Shown one piece after another: positions 45,801-57,589 of a stretch of DNA of 64,000 nucleotides. The stretch lies in contig CP136063.1 of NCBI GenBank assembly GCA_032622095.1, positions 142,759,450-142,823,449 on the forward strand, given 5' to 3'. A program made the position numbers and the translations under genes. The notes beneath the pieces are model-generated. The model searched no databases, was not told where the DNA came from, and saw only the letters and a program-made list of their open reading frames with translations. How positions within the stretch are numbered: position 1 is the first letter of the stretch; each line of letters begins with the position of its first letter. Source of the stretch: Siphonodentalium dalli. Lineage: Eukaryota > Mollusca > Scaphopoda > Gadilida > Siphonodentaliidae.

Positions 45801-46574
45801 GAGGGTAGAGTTGAAAGGCCTGTGATTGAAGGCAACAATATTATTGAACCCACACAGTATCTAAGGAATAAAGGAGTTTTTATTGCTAATACATTGGTTG
45901 AATCAAATCATGCTAAAGTTTTGGTCACGGCCGTGAATCTCAATGAAAAACCGGTTGATATAAGGACAGGGGATGTTCTTGGTGATGTTCAATGTGTTGC
46001 CAATGTTTGAAATGATTCTTTAGATATATCCATTTTCAATACAGTGTCAGATTTAAATATATTACCAGATTTTTTAAAGCCGATAGTAGAGGGTGCGTCT
46101 AATACATTATCCAATGAAGAGAGAGGGAGATTAATTAATTTGTTAACTAATTTTAAACACATTTTCTGTGGACCCGATGGAAATCTTGGGAGAACACATC
46201 TGACAACACATACAATTAATATAGGTCAAAATCACCCACATAAAGTGCCACCAAGACGGGTTCCAATAACTCAGAAACAAATAATTGATCATGAAGTTGA
46301 TAAAAATGTTGAGTAATGACATTATAGAACCTAGTGATGGTCCTTGGTCGTCGCCAGTTTGTATAGTGCTTAAAAAGATGGGTCTCCGAGGTTCTGCATT
46401 GATTTCCGTCAATTAAATGCTAAAGTTAAGAAAGATGCATACCCATTACCGAGTATCGATGACACTCTTGATAGCTTATCTAACAAAAACTGGTTCTCAA
46501 CTCTAGATATGGCGTCTGGCTATTGACAAATTCTTGTAGAGCCCAGTGATCGTGAAAAAACTGGATTTTCTAGC
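45798..46574 (+). pseudogene. Gypsy pol, RT N-terminal half, broken
   Basis: 45798-46010 and 46044-46316 give the pre-RT region, with LLTNFKHIFCGPDGNLGRT and HTINIGQNHPHKVPPRR leading into the RT. After a frame change the plus strand reads SDGPWSSPVCIVLKK, RFCIDFRQLN, YPLPSIDDTLDSL and FSTLDMASGY. A TGA at 46524-46526 stands where the family has tryptophan. The segment ends at the hAT insertion (duplication 46575-46582). Confidence 0.75.
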
Positions 46575-46582
46575 CATAGAGG

Positions 46583-47636
46583 TAGGGCTTCACGATATGA
46601 TCAAAAATATTATCGATACGATATCCAAATTATTATCGCGATATGGGTATATATCGATAATATAAAGTTTTGAATTCCAAACTAATTTAATTTTAAATTG
46701 TATGCTTTCATGAAAAGCCGCGAACGAGCTTTAGCAGTTTGCGTATTTTCATTGTATACATAACATTTCCATGTTACTTCCGGTTGTAATTGAAAGTAAG
46801 AACTAAACTATCCAGCCATGTTGGAATAAGATGTGATGTCTTTTTGTTTGAACTTAGTGCTTTACGAATAGCGGCATCCTGATCCACTATTCTTTTGACC
46901 ATGTCATATTTTGCTCCCCATCTCGTCGGACAGTCAGCAGCAAGAGACTGTTCTTTAATGTCCATTTCACGCTGAATAGCTCTGAAGTTGCGTCGACGTA
47001 TCCAGCTGGTCGAGAAAGCAGACACTATCCCGCGGTAAATACTAAGCAATCTACTAACACGTTTGTCGTCTTTCATAGAGTTGTTAATAGCCCGATTCAA
47101 ATTGTGCCCGAAGCAGGAAAGGTGTTGCCATGAGAGGTGTACGAATTCTCATTTGTTTGTCGCTTTTTACAGAAAATAGTTTACAGTCATTAGGCTAATT
47201 TAATGAAAACAATGACTCTGCTTTAGGGACACAACAACATCGAACTTATAACTTAAATGGCTTCACGCCAGATTATCCACACACAATACATCTCGTGAAA
47301 ACACTGCTTAAATCACAACAATAGTGTTTAATCAACGAACTCAATTACTGAATGAGTAGCCTTCTTTTCACGTTAATTATTTGTAACGCCTTTCGCAATA
47401 CAGCGGACTCTTTGTCTAGCCAGCCACCAATGCGGGTGACAGTCGCGGCTATTTGCACGTTATCACACTGTCGGTTAGAATGCGCCTACATGAAACTTTT
47501 TGTTTTATTTAATTCAAATTTATTAAACTTTGAAAATATATCGTTGATGACGATAATTTAGTTTTGGGTCGATACGATACCAAAATTTAAAAATATATCG
47601 ACATTCGATAATATATCGATATACCGTGAAGCCCTA
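46583..47636. mobile_element. hAT-type element, 8-bp target duplication
   Basis: It begins TAGGGCTTCACGATAT and ends with the complement TAGGGCTTCACGGTAT (one mismatch in 16), flanked by CATAGAGG on both sides (46575-46582 and 47637-47644). Eight-bp duplication and this TIR type are diagnostic of hAT. Removing it with one duplication rejoins the Gypsy RT. Sub-terminal regions are rich in ATCGAT and TATCGATA motifs, possible transposase sites. It holds only a fragment of transposase, so it is a deletion derivative. Confidence 0.9.
46774..47135 (-). pseudogene. hAT transposase fragment
   Basis: The minus strand reads WQHLSCFGHNLNRAINN, the hAT block with the conserved Cys and His of the insertion-domain border, and then ADCPTRWGAKYDMVKRIVDQ, the CPTRW block, followed by a short tail. 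The DDE catalytic parts, BED finger and C-terminal dimerisation domain are absent. It is a non-functional remnant of the autonomous parent. Confidence 0.8.
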
Positions 47637-47644
47637 CATAGAGG

Positions 47645-48565
47645 TCTCCATCAATTAAAAGTTATGTCCTTTGGTATTTCAAATGCTCGAGCTAGTTTTG
47701 AACGCCTCATGGAACGTGTTTTGCAAGGCCTTCGTTGGGATAAATGTCTTTGGTACCTCGATGATGTTGTATTTGGAGCTGATTTTCAGAATGCACTTGA
47801 CATTCTTGCACTTGTATTTCATCGGTTTGACCAAGAAAATTTGAAACATAAATGTACTTTATTTCAAGAGGAAATCAATTTCTTGGGACACATAGTTTCT
47901 AAAGATGGAGTTCGGTGTGACCCTCGGAAATTGGAATCTGTTGAAAATTGGCCAGTTCCTACAAATAAGAAACAAACTAGAAGCTTCTTAGGATTTTGTG
48001 GATATTATAGAAAGTTTGTTTCTGATTTTTCTAAAATTAGTTATCCTTTAGTTCAGACAACTCGAAAAAAGGTTAAATTTGAGTGGACACCAGATTGTCA
48101 ATTGGCTTTTGAGAAATTAAAGAAATGTATGGTTTCTCCTACTGTTTTGTCTCTACCTTCTGCAGATGGTCAGTTTGTTCTTGACACAGATGCCAGTGGT
48201 ATTGGAATTGGAGACGTTCTGTCTCAGATACACGGAGGTCAGGAAAAAGTTGTAGCTTTTGCAAGTCAGACTTGAACCATTATTTGTTAGGGAGGAAATT
48301 CATACTTAAAATTGATCATGCTTCATTGATTTGGCTGAAGAATTTTCGTGAGCCAGAGGCAATGATAGCCAGATGGATTAGTATCATTGATATTTATGAT
48401 GTTGAAATGCAACACCGTTCTGGTGCAAAACACCAAAATGCTGGTGCATTGTCTCGGATCCCATGGAAATATTGTACAGTTTCTTGTACTAGTTGCCCCA
48501 CAATCAGTTTAGGGAGGTTGAGTTTTCAAAACAGGGCCCAAGTTGGCACCATCATATAATCCAAT
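47645..48565 (+). pseudogene. Gypsy pol, RT C-terminal half and RNase H, broken
   Basis: It reads FGISNARASFERLMERVL and the active site CLWYLDDVVFG (YLDD at 47754-47765), then INFLGHIVSKDGV, TRSFLGFCGYYRKFV and the RNase H start FVLDTDASGIGIGDVLSQ. At 48270 AFASQT is joined directly to NHYLLGRKFILKIDH in another frame; about 25 codons of the usual RNase H are missing, so a deletion occurred. The chain continues RISIIDIYDVEMQHRSG-like sequence with NAGALSR, the RNase H end. Confidence 0.8.
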
Positions 48566-50158
48566 GAAGTGAATCAGGATCCAAGTGGTTCTTTGCGAAT
48601 TACTACTGATACTGACCTACTGGATTCTAGAAGTGGCTTTGCCACTACTTCCCCTGCGCCAGAGAGTAGGGCAAATTGGTTGGACTCCTGGGGGGATGCA
48701 GATTTAGTTGAAATGCAGGATCGGGATCCAGGCATTACATACATAATATATTCCAAGAACACATCTGATTCTCGTCCTCCACAAATGGAAGCTGAGAAAA
48801 TAGGTGTTGATTCTGTAACTTATTTGGGACAGCTTATTCTTACATAATAATATTCTCTTCGTGAAGACAATTCTCTCAAGTAAACCCCACAACAAATTGG
48901 TTGCACCATGTGAAATCAGACAGTATATATTTAATAAAATACACACTGATCGTATAGCTGGTCATTTTGGTAGGGATAGGACTTTAGAAACAATCAAACA
49001 AAGGTTTTATTAGCCTGGGATGAGTGATTATATCCAACGCTGGTGTACAGAATGTGACGATTGTGCTAAACGTAAACTAGGTCCTGGAGTAGGCAGAGCA
49101 CCATTACACCATGTTTCAAGTCATAAACATTTACAGTGTATAGCTATTGACATTCTAGGACCTCTTCCAACAACAAATAATAACAATGCGTACATAATTG
49201 TAGTTGGTGATTGTTTTACTAAATGGAAGGAGGCATACCCCTCTAAAGATCATACCGCTCAAACAGTTGACGAATTGTTAGTCACACAGTTTATTACACG
49301 ATTTGGTTGCCCAGCTAGAATACACACTGACCAAGGGAGGGAGTTTGAATCAAATTTGTTTGCTGCATTGTGTGAAAGTTGGATATAGATAAATAAAGAA
49401 CAACCTCTTACCGGTCGCAATCAGATGGAATGATAGAAAGTTTTAACAGGACATTACTTCATATTTTATCCCTTTTTGTGAATGAAAATAAAAGTAACTG
49501 GGACGAACAGCTACCATATTTACTCATGGCAAATCGAGCCACTGAACATTCACGTACACATTGCACACCAAATATGCCCAAATATGCATGGTCATGAAAT
49601 TTCATTCCCCATTGATAGTATGGTTGGTCCTCCACCTGATACAGATATACCAAAATGTCCAATTAAATATGTGGAATGGGTGCAACAAAACTTACTTAAC
49701 TGTTTCCAATTTGCATATCAGCATTTGTCAAAAGCAGCAAAACGTCAAATTACGACAAAAAGTTGAAAGTTAGACCCTTCGATGTGGGTGACAACGTTTG
49801 AAGGTGGTATCCCCCTAAAGCCAAACAAAAGTTAGGATGTGGATGGACAGGCACTTATCTTGTTACTTCTAAACTATCTGATGTTACTTTAGCGATACAA
49901 CAGTCTCCTAGTTCAACTATTAAAACTGTACATATAGATAACTTAAAGCCATATGAAGGTGCCAATAACACTGCAAATTGGTTACCTGAGGAATCTCCGG
50001 TAGAAATTACTAATTATCAAGATCAATATCTCGATCAGTCTGAAAATGAAGTTGATGATGAGTTGGATGAAATTATGAATCCTATTTCAACTAGGTCCGG
50101 TAGAATTGTCAATCCTAGGCATGTGTACAATTTCTCTTCTATTTATAGATTGATTTAC
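48566..50158 (+). pseudogene. Gypsy integrase, broken
   Basis: The HHCC finger is HTDRIAGHFGRDRTLETIKQ with WCTECDDCAKRK, interrupted by TAG at 49011-49013 where tryptophan is usual. The core has Asp at 49149-49151 (IDILGPLP), Asp at 49329-49331 (HTDQGREF) and, after a frame change, Glu at 49436-49438 (GMIESFNRTL), about 35 residues on: a DDE triad. The C-terminal part reads PPKAKQKLGCGWTGTYLVTS and HIDNLKPYEG, the GPY/F-type module, with another TGA at 49799-49801. An acidic tail ends near 50158. Confidence 0.8.
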
Positions 50159-50159
50159 A

Positions 50160-50464
50160 ATGGCAGATTCAGTAGCCGACGTCATTGAATATGATGATCA
50201 GGAAATTAACAATTTCCAAGATGAATGTAGACCTGCTTGGCCTGTTGGTGGTCTGACATGTAGTATGACTGGGAGCCCAGTATCTATTAAAACCTTCACT
50301 AACTTAAAAACACTTTCTCAACACTGGACGCAGTATCAGAGAGAGAATGTGTTGCATGTATATATGCAGCTGCCACAAAAAGTTTGCACTGAAGGGAAGA
50401 CTTAACGCTCATATGCGAAATGGACACAAAACATTCTGGACAGAAACAGTTGTTAACGAAGATT
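50160..50464 (+). pseudogene. Extra Gypsy ORF with C2H2-like finger
   Basis: After the integrase a further ATG at 50160 opens an acidic frame (DVIEYDDQEINNFQDE) followed by LTCSMTGSPVSIKTFTNLKT LSQHW. In a shifted frame the next segment reads ICSCHKKFALKGRLNAHMRN GH, a C2H2-like finger with the F, L and H-x4-H positions (H-x4-H). Both parts lie before the PPT and so inside the element. An additional zinc-finger protein after pol is unusual for Gypsy elements. Alternatives are a captured host exon or an extended integrase tail. No envelope features (signal peptide, membrane segment) are seen. Confidence 0.45.
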
Positions 50465-50786
50465 AAGTTAATCCTGGGGATGAGCTGCCACCAAAAAGAG
50501 GTTCGGAGTGTGAACGCGAGAAGTTGTTAACTACTGCCAGGGATACTGCTGCTGACGCGCGAAGAGTGGTAGCAGGAACCTCTGCGGGGTTCCGCCTACT
50601 GCCACCTTCTGCATCTGTCGGCCGGGATCAGGAAGTTTTGGCTTCAGCTGAGGGACTTGTGGTACAGACAAAGAGGAACAGGCTACGCAAGGGAGAACTA
50701 AAACAGAAAGATAAAGTTACAGAGACTGAATTAACTTTTTCCATTTGCCAATACCATACTATTGCCTTAAGTTGGCAAGGGAGAGC
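50465..50786 (+). promoter_or_regulatory. Gypsy 3' untranslated region and polypurine tract
   Basis: The purine run AAGGGAGAG at 50777-50785 precedes the 3' LTR by one base and would prime plus-strand DNA synthesis. A plus-strand frame (50524-50859) runs through the LTR border and has no domain. Confidence 0.55.
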
Positions 50787-51759
50787 GTGGCAGTTCGGAC
50801 TTTCTGGTAGCCTATTCTCGTGGCAGAGACATGTAAACACGAATTGGGTGTTCGAATGACGAATTGATGCATCAAAATGACCATGGACTCACCTTAAACT
50901 TACAATAATTCATAGTGATTTTAATTTATAGTTTTCAATTTTATACATCTTCTAATTTCGTGTATCCATTTCCAAAATATTAGTTAAGGCCATCTTGGTT
51001 AAGCACGCTGTTTTTGCCTTGGACTTTTTGTATGGAGCGCTCTGATTGGTCGAAACTGCCTCGAAGTTTCAGCTCGCAGCTCGGGCTATGAACGCGATGC
51101 GTGATTGGCTGAGAATGTGTTGCGAGACTTCAGATAGCCACTCAGAGCGTGATAGACAAAAAGTCCAGATGTATAAAAGCGCTGTCTTACCAAGTCTCAA
51201 TGTAGAACACAATGGAAACGTGGCATTTCTATAAACATTAATGAATTATCTCCCTTGAATTTTATGATGTGCCCTACCCTTGATTATTTCTGTTTAACAT
51301 CCCTGTTATTGGTGCGTCTAGACTGTCCGTCTGTCCGTGATTTCTCACTATTAAAGTGACATATAACTTGATATGATTGATTTCCCGCTCTTAAAGTGAC
51401 ATATTGATTTCCATATCCATAATTGATATCTCACTATTAAAGTGGCATATAACTTTACATATTTGATTCCTCACTCTTAAAGTGACACATTACTTTACAT
51501 ATTCATATTTGAGTTTTCACTCTTAAAGTGGCATATACCACTATGAAAGTGACACATATTAATACTTAATGTCTTCAGAATAAATTGACTTATATTGATA
51601 CATATATAGTGACTTATTTAAACTAAGATAGTTATGATTGGTTAATGAATAAATAATTAACTTGTGTTATTACTTAAATATCAACCACACTATCCGGCCT
51701 GGGAAGGGACCACAAGGGTCTACTTCAGTAGGAAGACAGTAAAGACAATTCCTGTTACA
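50787..51759 (+). repeat. Gypsy 3' LTR
   Basis: It is 973 bp, beginning GTGGCAG and ending TGTTACA, followed by the ATACT duplication. It aligns with 31554-31876 plus 41982-42765. TATAAAAG lies at 51172-51179. Relative to the 5' LTR it lacks 113 bp after CAATG (51201) and about 18 bp near 50935. Confidence 0.9.
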
Positions 51760-51764
51760 ATACT

Positions 51765-52630
51765 TTGGTGTGTATATATATAGGCGATAATATGTGCATA
51801 TATGCATGTACAGTTCTCTGAACAGATCGCCAGTCTGCATAAGTGTGTGCAATGCATGAAGTTTCATGGGTTCCCCGCGGGGGTGGAAGAGTTGATTGTC
51901 TTACGGTTCTCGTGTTATTACGCATTAATGATTCAACCCCTAATATCGGGTCTTTCCCAGTATCCCACAAAGATTATCATTGGCAATTCTGAAAAATTCT
52001 CTAGCGGATACATCAATGTATGGATACACCTATTTCATTTTCTGGTATGCACAGGCATGGACAATTCATTACGTTTTCTAGAAAAGCTCAAGCTATATAC
52101 AAAAACATGCCATGATGCATTTCCGCGAAGGGAAACCCGGTTAACAGACCATGCATTTTATTTAAATTTAGGTGTAGGCCTATACATGTACCGGTTAATC
52201 AAATATTCATAAGTCAAGTTCTGACCGCCATATTACATATAATTACATATTTTAAGTCTTAAATGGCAAATCTTTAAATCGCTTCATATGTCATAATTTT
52301 ATGCTCACTGTTATCTAATGCTCACTCATTATCTAATGTCGACATGCGCATAGGCGCAGAGCTAATGTTGCATATTTGATGATTTATGCTGTTGTGCACA
52401 GCAATTTATATTGACAGAATGTGAATATTGTCGCATTTCTTCAAAATTTATATTCTTGGCGAATCCTTGCAATAGAGTTGCATTGGAAGAAGGATACGAA
52501 AATTTGTTTTAAAATTTCTTTCGCGAATCCTGCTTTGAAGCAGAGTTGTACTCTCAAAGTATATGCTATTCTGTGGACAGACTTTTGTGACCGAACATGT
52601 ATAGATGCAAGTTCGTGTATATAATATGTC
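51765..52630. other. Right flank of the Gypsy element, no gene
   Basis: A 136-codon plus-strand frame (51802-52212) has no recognisable domain. The phrase 'ccagtatcccacaaa' occurs at 51957 and again at 53831, bracketing the tandem array below, so the array may be inside an older element whose boundary I cannot define. Confidence 0.4.
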
Positions 52631-52639
52631 ATTCTGTGT

Positions 52640-53860
52640 TATGCTTCGTTGCTAAAATTGAATTTAATGATGCAGATTAATGTATGTATGTATTACGAAT
52701 ATGCCATTATGTGGTCTGCCGTTTGTGGCTGAACCTCTCTAGTATATATAGTCAGGTTATACTAGTAGTGTATATATCGTTTTGTGGTATGCCTGTTGGC
52801 TGGAATTGCATTTAATGATGCAGATTGTTGTATACATATTAAGAATATGCTACCCTCTGGCCTGCCTTTTGTTGCGGAACCTCTCTTATATATAGTCGGG
52901 TTATAGTGTATATAATATATCGTTTTGTGGTATGCCTCGTGGCTGGAATTGTATTTAATGATGTATATTGTTGTATACGTATTAAGAATATGCTACTCCG
53001 TGGCCTGCCTTTTGTGACGGAACCTCTCTTATATAGTCGGGTTATAGTGTATATAATATATCGTTTTGTGGTATGCCTCGTGGCTGGAATTAAATGTAAT
53101 GATGCAGATTAAAAAACATATATATTGAGAATATGCCATTCTGTGGCCTGCCGTTGTGGCGGAACCTCTCTTATATAGACGGGTTATAATATATATATAT
53201 ATATAATATCGTTTTATGATATGCCTCGTGGCTGGAATTGCATTTAATGATGCAGATTGGTGTATACATATTAAGAATATGCCTTTTGTGGCTGAACCTG
53301 TCAAAATGCAGTTTAGTTTATAGAATATATCAATTTTCGGTCTGCCTCGTGGCTGGAACTGTATTAATGATGCAGATTTATGTGTATATATATCTTAAGA
53401 ATATTCCGTTCCGTGGCCTGTCGTTTGTGACCGAACCTGTTTAAAGAATCAGGTTGTTGTGTATACTATGCCGTTTTATGGCATGCCTCATGGCTGGCTT
53501 TCTTATATGCAGAGTGATGTACATGTATATGTATTAATAATACGCCGTTCCGTGGCACGCCGCTCATGGCGAAGAGTACATGCGTCTGAGATGCAGGGTG
53601 ATACCATGAAAATACACGTGAATGTCGTTTTGTGGCAAGCCTCCAATGGTGGGCCTGCATCGGATATGCAGGAGTGATCATACATGTAAAATACATGTGA
53701 ATGCCGGTTTGTGGCTGTTCCAGTCAAGTTGCAGGAATTGTGAAATGTTCGGGGAACTGGAAGGATATATGAACATAAATACACGCGCGCGATTCGTTGT
53801 GATCACACTGAGACGGAATAAAGTTGCTTCACCAGTATCCCACAAATGATTGTGTTGTCT
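52640..53860 (+). repeat. ~145-bp tandem array
   Basis: Six recognisable units (anchors 'gaacctctc' or 'gaacctgt' near 52730, 52878, 53019, 53162, 53293 and 53431) of about 130-150 bp, followed by three more degraded units to 53860. Each contains TATGCCTCGTGGCTGGAATT, AATGATGCAGATT, AAGAATATGCC and GTGGCCTGCC. Frames through it are repetitive and not genes. Confidence 0.85.
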
Positions 53861-54235
53861 TGTGTTGTACCATGGGTATGGCGGCCATTGATATAGAAGC
53901 TTCTGGGGGTTAGTGGAGAATAATAGTATAATTGGAGAAATGATGCGTGAATCGTAAGACAACACGACTTATGTATGTTTTCTGACTTCTATTCAGTTCT
54001 AGTTCTAACTTCTTGGTCTATCCATGGACGTATATTATATATAGATCGATGGTCTATCTTTAAAGTCGGAAGTTATCTCAGTCGTTAAACCTGACATTTA
54101 TATTCAGAGCAAAGCTTTATTCGAGAGCATTTAGCTCTGTTTGGATAGTCAATTCCACCGACTAAAAGTTATCAATGTGTAACACCGCATCAGGCATCTT
54201 AGGCATTACTCGAAATCACCACAAATTGGCACAAC
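53861..54235. other. No gene recognised
   Basis: AT-rich sequence without recognisable ORF or repeat. Confidence 0.4.
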
Positions 54236-54530
54236 TCCCTAAAAGAAAGATTTACCACACCCCCAATATAAGTCTAGGATTAATTAAGTATTAATTGGTA
54301 TTATTTTTGCGGGGGGGGGGGGGGGTGGAACCTGTGCCCACCATATGGCTCTATATAGCTGGTTTCGCATAGCTGTTCCACTCACTGTATATACTCATTC
54401 TGGAATCCTCAACATACAAGTCCCTAAAAGAAAGATTTACCACACCCCAACATAAGTCTAGGATTAATTAAGTATTAATAAGCATGGGTATTTTTTTGTG
54501 GGGAGGGGGGCTGTGCCCACTGCATGGCTC
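54236..54530 (+). repeat. Direct duplication with G-run
   Basis: The segment CCCTAAAAGAAAGATTTACC to AATTAAGTATTAAT, a G-rich run and 'gtgcccac..atggctc' occurs at 54236-54355 and again at 54421-54535, about 184 bp apart. It may be the remnant of a tandem array. Confidence 0.7.
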
Positions 54531-54652
54531 CATTTAGCCGGATGAAAATAACTGTCATCAGTGCATCAAGCCAATCAGTGAATTATTTGCATGTCTATCA
54601 ACTCAGATAAAATACCCAAGTCCGGTATAGTGCTGTGATCTAAAATATTTAA

Positions 54653-54898
54653 AGGTACTCAATCCGATCAGACACTCCCAACTTACTATTTATTTGGCTT
54701 CGGGGGTAAACAGATATTTGATTCGAGTCGAGGATCCCACCTTTCAAAGCTCAGAGTGATTATATATCGCTGTTTGAAATCTATTATTTTTCACCGCCGA
54801 TAATTTTAAGTGGCCCAGTAAACAGCCGACATGAAGATTGTCTCGGACCTCGGCATTTCAATTGATGATATGGGGACCATCGAATCGGATTGAGTACA
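54653..54898. mobile_element. TTAA MITE, copy 3
   Basis: It starts AGGTACTCAATCCGATCAGA directly after TTAA (54649-54652) and ends ATCGGATTGAGTAC. The right TTAA is degraded to AATTA. Internal sequence shares the TTCGGGGGTAAA, ATTTGATTCGAGTCGAGG and CAAAGCTCAGAGT phrases with copy 2. The right inverted arm is partly lost. Confidence 0.75.
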
Positions 54899-55059
54899 AT
54901 TACAATGTGAATTTGGCCTCCTAATTTAGATCTGCCTTTTTATTACGATGCAACTGTATGTATGCATGTAATACATGGATGTGGGTACAGCCTACATGTT
55001 GTCCTTTGTGAGGTGTCCAACTTCCAACTCCAACCTCCGCTACCTCCCCCACACAACAA
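54899..55059. other. Short spacer before Y2
   Basis: Contains 'gtgaatttggcctc', a phrase shared with the end of the palindromic repeat block at 61850. No gene. Confidence 0.35.
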
Positions 55060-55714
55060 CAAGAAAACCATAGTCAGAAATGGTAACGCCACCAAGATTA
55101 TAGTATTACATATAAATAGAAATTATAAAAAATACATAAAATATTTTGATAACAATTGCGTTTAAACAAGTAATCCTTCAAATTATGAATAACAAATCAA
55201 GTAAATGACTGTGGGGTCACTCAACAGATTATAAAGACTTGGACTTAGTATACTGTAAATACTGGGACTGTATATTTTTAAATTTTAGTCTATAATTTAA
55301 ATGAAATAATTAAAAGATAAAATTTAGCAAGTAGTAAAAGTTAATTTTCTCATTTAATTTTTGTTTTGGGTTAAATAAAGGAATAATTTAAATGTAAAAT
55401 TTGGTTTAAAAAAAAATGATTGACCGTGGCTCTTCCAATAATTGCGCGACTGACCTGGTCAATTGTTCTTACGAAGTTGTTTTGAGAATTACTATGGAGG
55501 GAAATAGTTATGGCTGTGGCTTCGCAAGTAATTAACTTGGTGACGTGATGTTAACAAATCTGAACTCCAGTAAACCAAGGATGCTCCATACCAAATATAA
55601 GGTAAATTAATAATTCTTTAGAAGTTGTTTTAAGATTTACTATGGAGGGAAAGAATTGTGGTGCTGGCTTCGCAACTATTTGACCCCATTGTAACAAATA
55701 TAAATATTAGTCAC

Positions 55715-55990
55715 TCAGGCAATAGATGTATCTATTCTGTATATTAAGTTATTGGGTCTTACGTGTCTTGAGATGTCTAAATATGTATTGATGGACAGAT
55801 CGCGCAAGCGCAAGGGACCCCCGCCAATCTTATCTGTTGTGATTCCAATTGTTGACTTATTAAATATGCACATATGCTTAAGAAACAGTCGCGCGCGAAG
55901 CGCGCTCCCGTGGGTCGGTTTTTGGATCCCAGTTAATGAAAATATTATTGAAATAATCGGTTTCCCCCTAATAAACATCCATATATTCAA
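55715..55990 (-). pseudogene. LINE-tail-like ORF carried in Y2
   Basis: Homologue of 18300-18617: LRARLFLKHMCIFNKSTIG and then DLSIN. The cysteine pair of Y1 (CPLC) is replaced here by GPLRLR through a small indel, so no metal-binding site remains. This argues against selection on the protein. Confidence 0.4.
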
Positions 55991-56029
55991 TATACATTTT
56001 TTTGGAGCAGAATTAGGTAGACCATATTG

Positions 56030-56450
56030 AACGCCATAATTCTGCTGTGGTTAAGTGGTCAATTAGTTTGGACATTACTGTATGTAGATGGAGTTATCAT
56101 TAGACCTCACATCCTTATATGGGATACAGTGATGCCCAAAGTAATTGACCATTTAACCACAGCAGAATTATGGGTAATTTTTCAGGATTTAAAATCCGGA
56201 AAACTTACCCATAATTCTGCTGTGGTTAAGTGGTCAATTACTTTGGACATTACTGTATGTGGATGGAGTTATCATTAGACCTCACATCCTTATATGGGCT
56301 ACAGTAATGCCTAAAGTAATTGACCAATTAAGTTGAATTAACCACAGCAGAATTATGGGTAATATTTCAGGATTTAAAATCTTGAAAAATTACCCATAAT
56401 TCTGCTGTGGTTAAGTGATCAATTACTTTGGACATTGCTGTATGTAGATG
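56030..56450. repeat. 175-bp palindromic tandem array in Y2
   Basis: Two and a half units with anchors 56124 and 56299, the same palindromic monomer as 18650-19210. The two arrays differ in unit number and unit phase at the edges, indicating turnover after the copies separated. Confidence 0.85.
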
Positions 56451-57589
56451 GAATTAAACCTCACATCAGTTTGTTGGGGATTTGGACCTTGACTTGGGAC
56501 CTTTGGTTTTTAACGCAACAAATGCGAGTACACCTTATACACAAATTTCTGATGTAGCCAGAGTTTTTCTTGGATAATATGAGTTTGAAGCCTGCTTACA
56601 TTTCAATATGTTGTCAGTTTTGTATTGTCTGCAGCAGAACTCGGCGCGTTGAAGCAAAAGTTATAAGAGATAAAATGTGTACGTAACGAGACTATACTAC
56701 AAATAAAAAAATAAATTGAGGGAGGGTGGGCATTACAGGGAACTAAGGGTTGAACCGATATAAATTTGTAGAGCGATAACGACCAATGTTGACATATTAT
56801 GCATCTCAACTCTACTGTTGCAACAAGGTTATAAAATAGGGGGGGGGGGGTGTCAGAATCTTAGTCATCTCTATATAGTGCCAGAATAGTAATTTATGGA
56901 CTTCTATAGTGGTACATTACAAATTAGAATCAAATGATAAAAATATGTATGTAACACAACTATACCGATGAAAATAAAAATAATAATTTAGGCCGGGATA
57001 AGATGTTGGGTTGGTTATATGGGGTTCGTACCGATGAACTGACATAAATTAGTGGAGCGATGTTGCCATGTAATGCATCGCGACTGTACTAAAGCAGCAA
57101 TGATATAAAATTGGGGGGGGGGGGGTCGGAAATTATCTCTATCTCTATAGATGTCACCAGAATTATATAGAAAGGAATAGCAATTGATATACGTATACGG
57201 TATACTATAGTAATACCATAGACATATAAGTACAAGTATCACGCAATAAAATATTTCGTAACGTGACTATAGCGATGAAAAAAATAAATAAATTGGACTG
57301 GGATTAGAGATTGGGTTGGTTATATGTGGATAATTGGATATTGATTTCATACCGATGAAATGATACAAATTAGTGGAGCGATAAAGACCAATGTTGACAC
57401 TTAGTCAGGCTACGCGGGGAAAATAGGGGTTGATACGATAGACCAAAATAAATTTGTCGAGTGATAATGACCAATGTTGACGTATAAAGTAACGCGACTG
57501 TACTGTTGCACAATTATCATGTAGAACCAGTCAAATATGGACTCTGGTGCCCAATATGGAACAGCTCAGAAAACATTTGAAGGGCCCTA

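Larger units (their letters stand above)
31554..51759 (+). mobile_element. Ty3/Gypsy-type LTR element, interrupted
   Basis: LTRs begin GTGGCAG and end TGTTACA. The whole is flanked by the 5-bp duplication ATACT (31549-31553 and 51760-51764). Order inside is PBS, gag, protease, RT, RNase H, integrase, extra finger ORF, PPT: the Gypsy order with integrase after RT. The 5' LTR is cut by LINE-B (31877-41977) and the RT by a hAT-type element (46583-47636). Frameshifts, several stops and at least one deletion show that the copy is inactive. The LTRs are similar apart from a 113-bp indel and small gaps. Confidence 0.85.

Noticed and set aside
52640-53860. CRISPR-like array
   Set aside because: Units are contiguous without unique spacers, and the window is eukaryotic.
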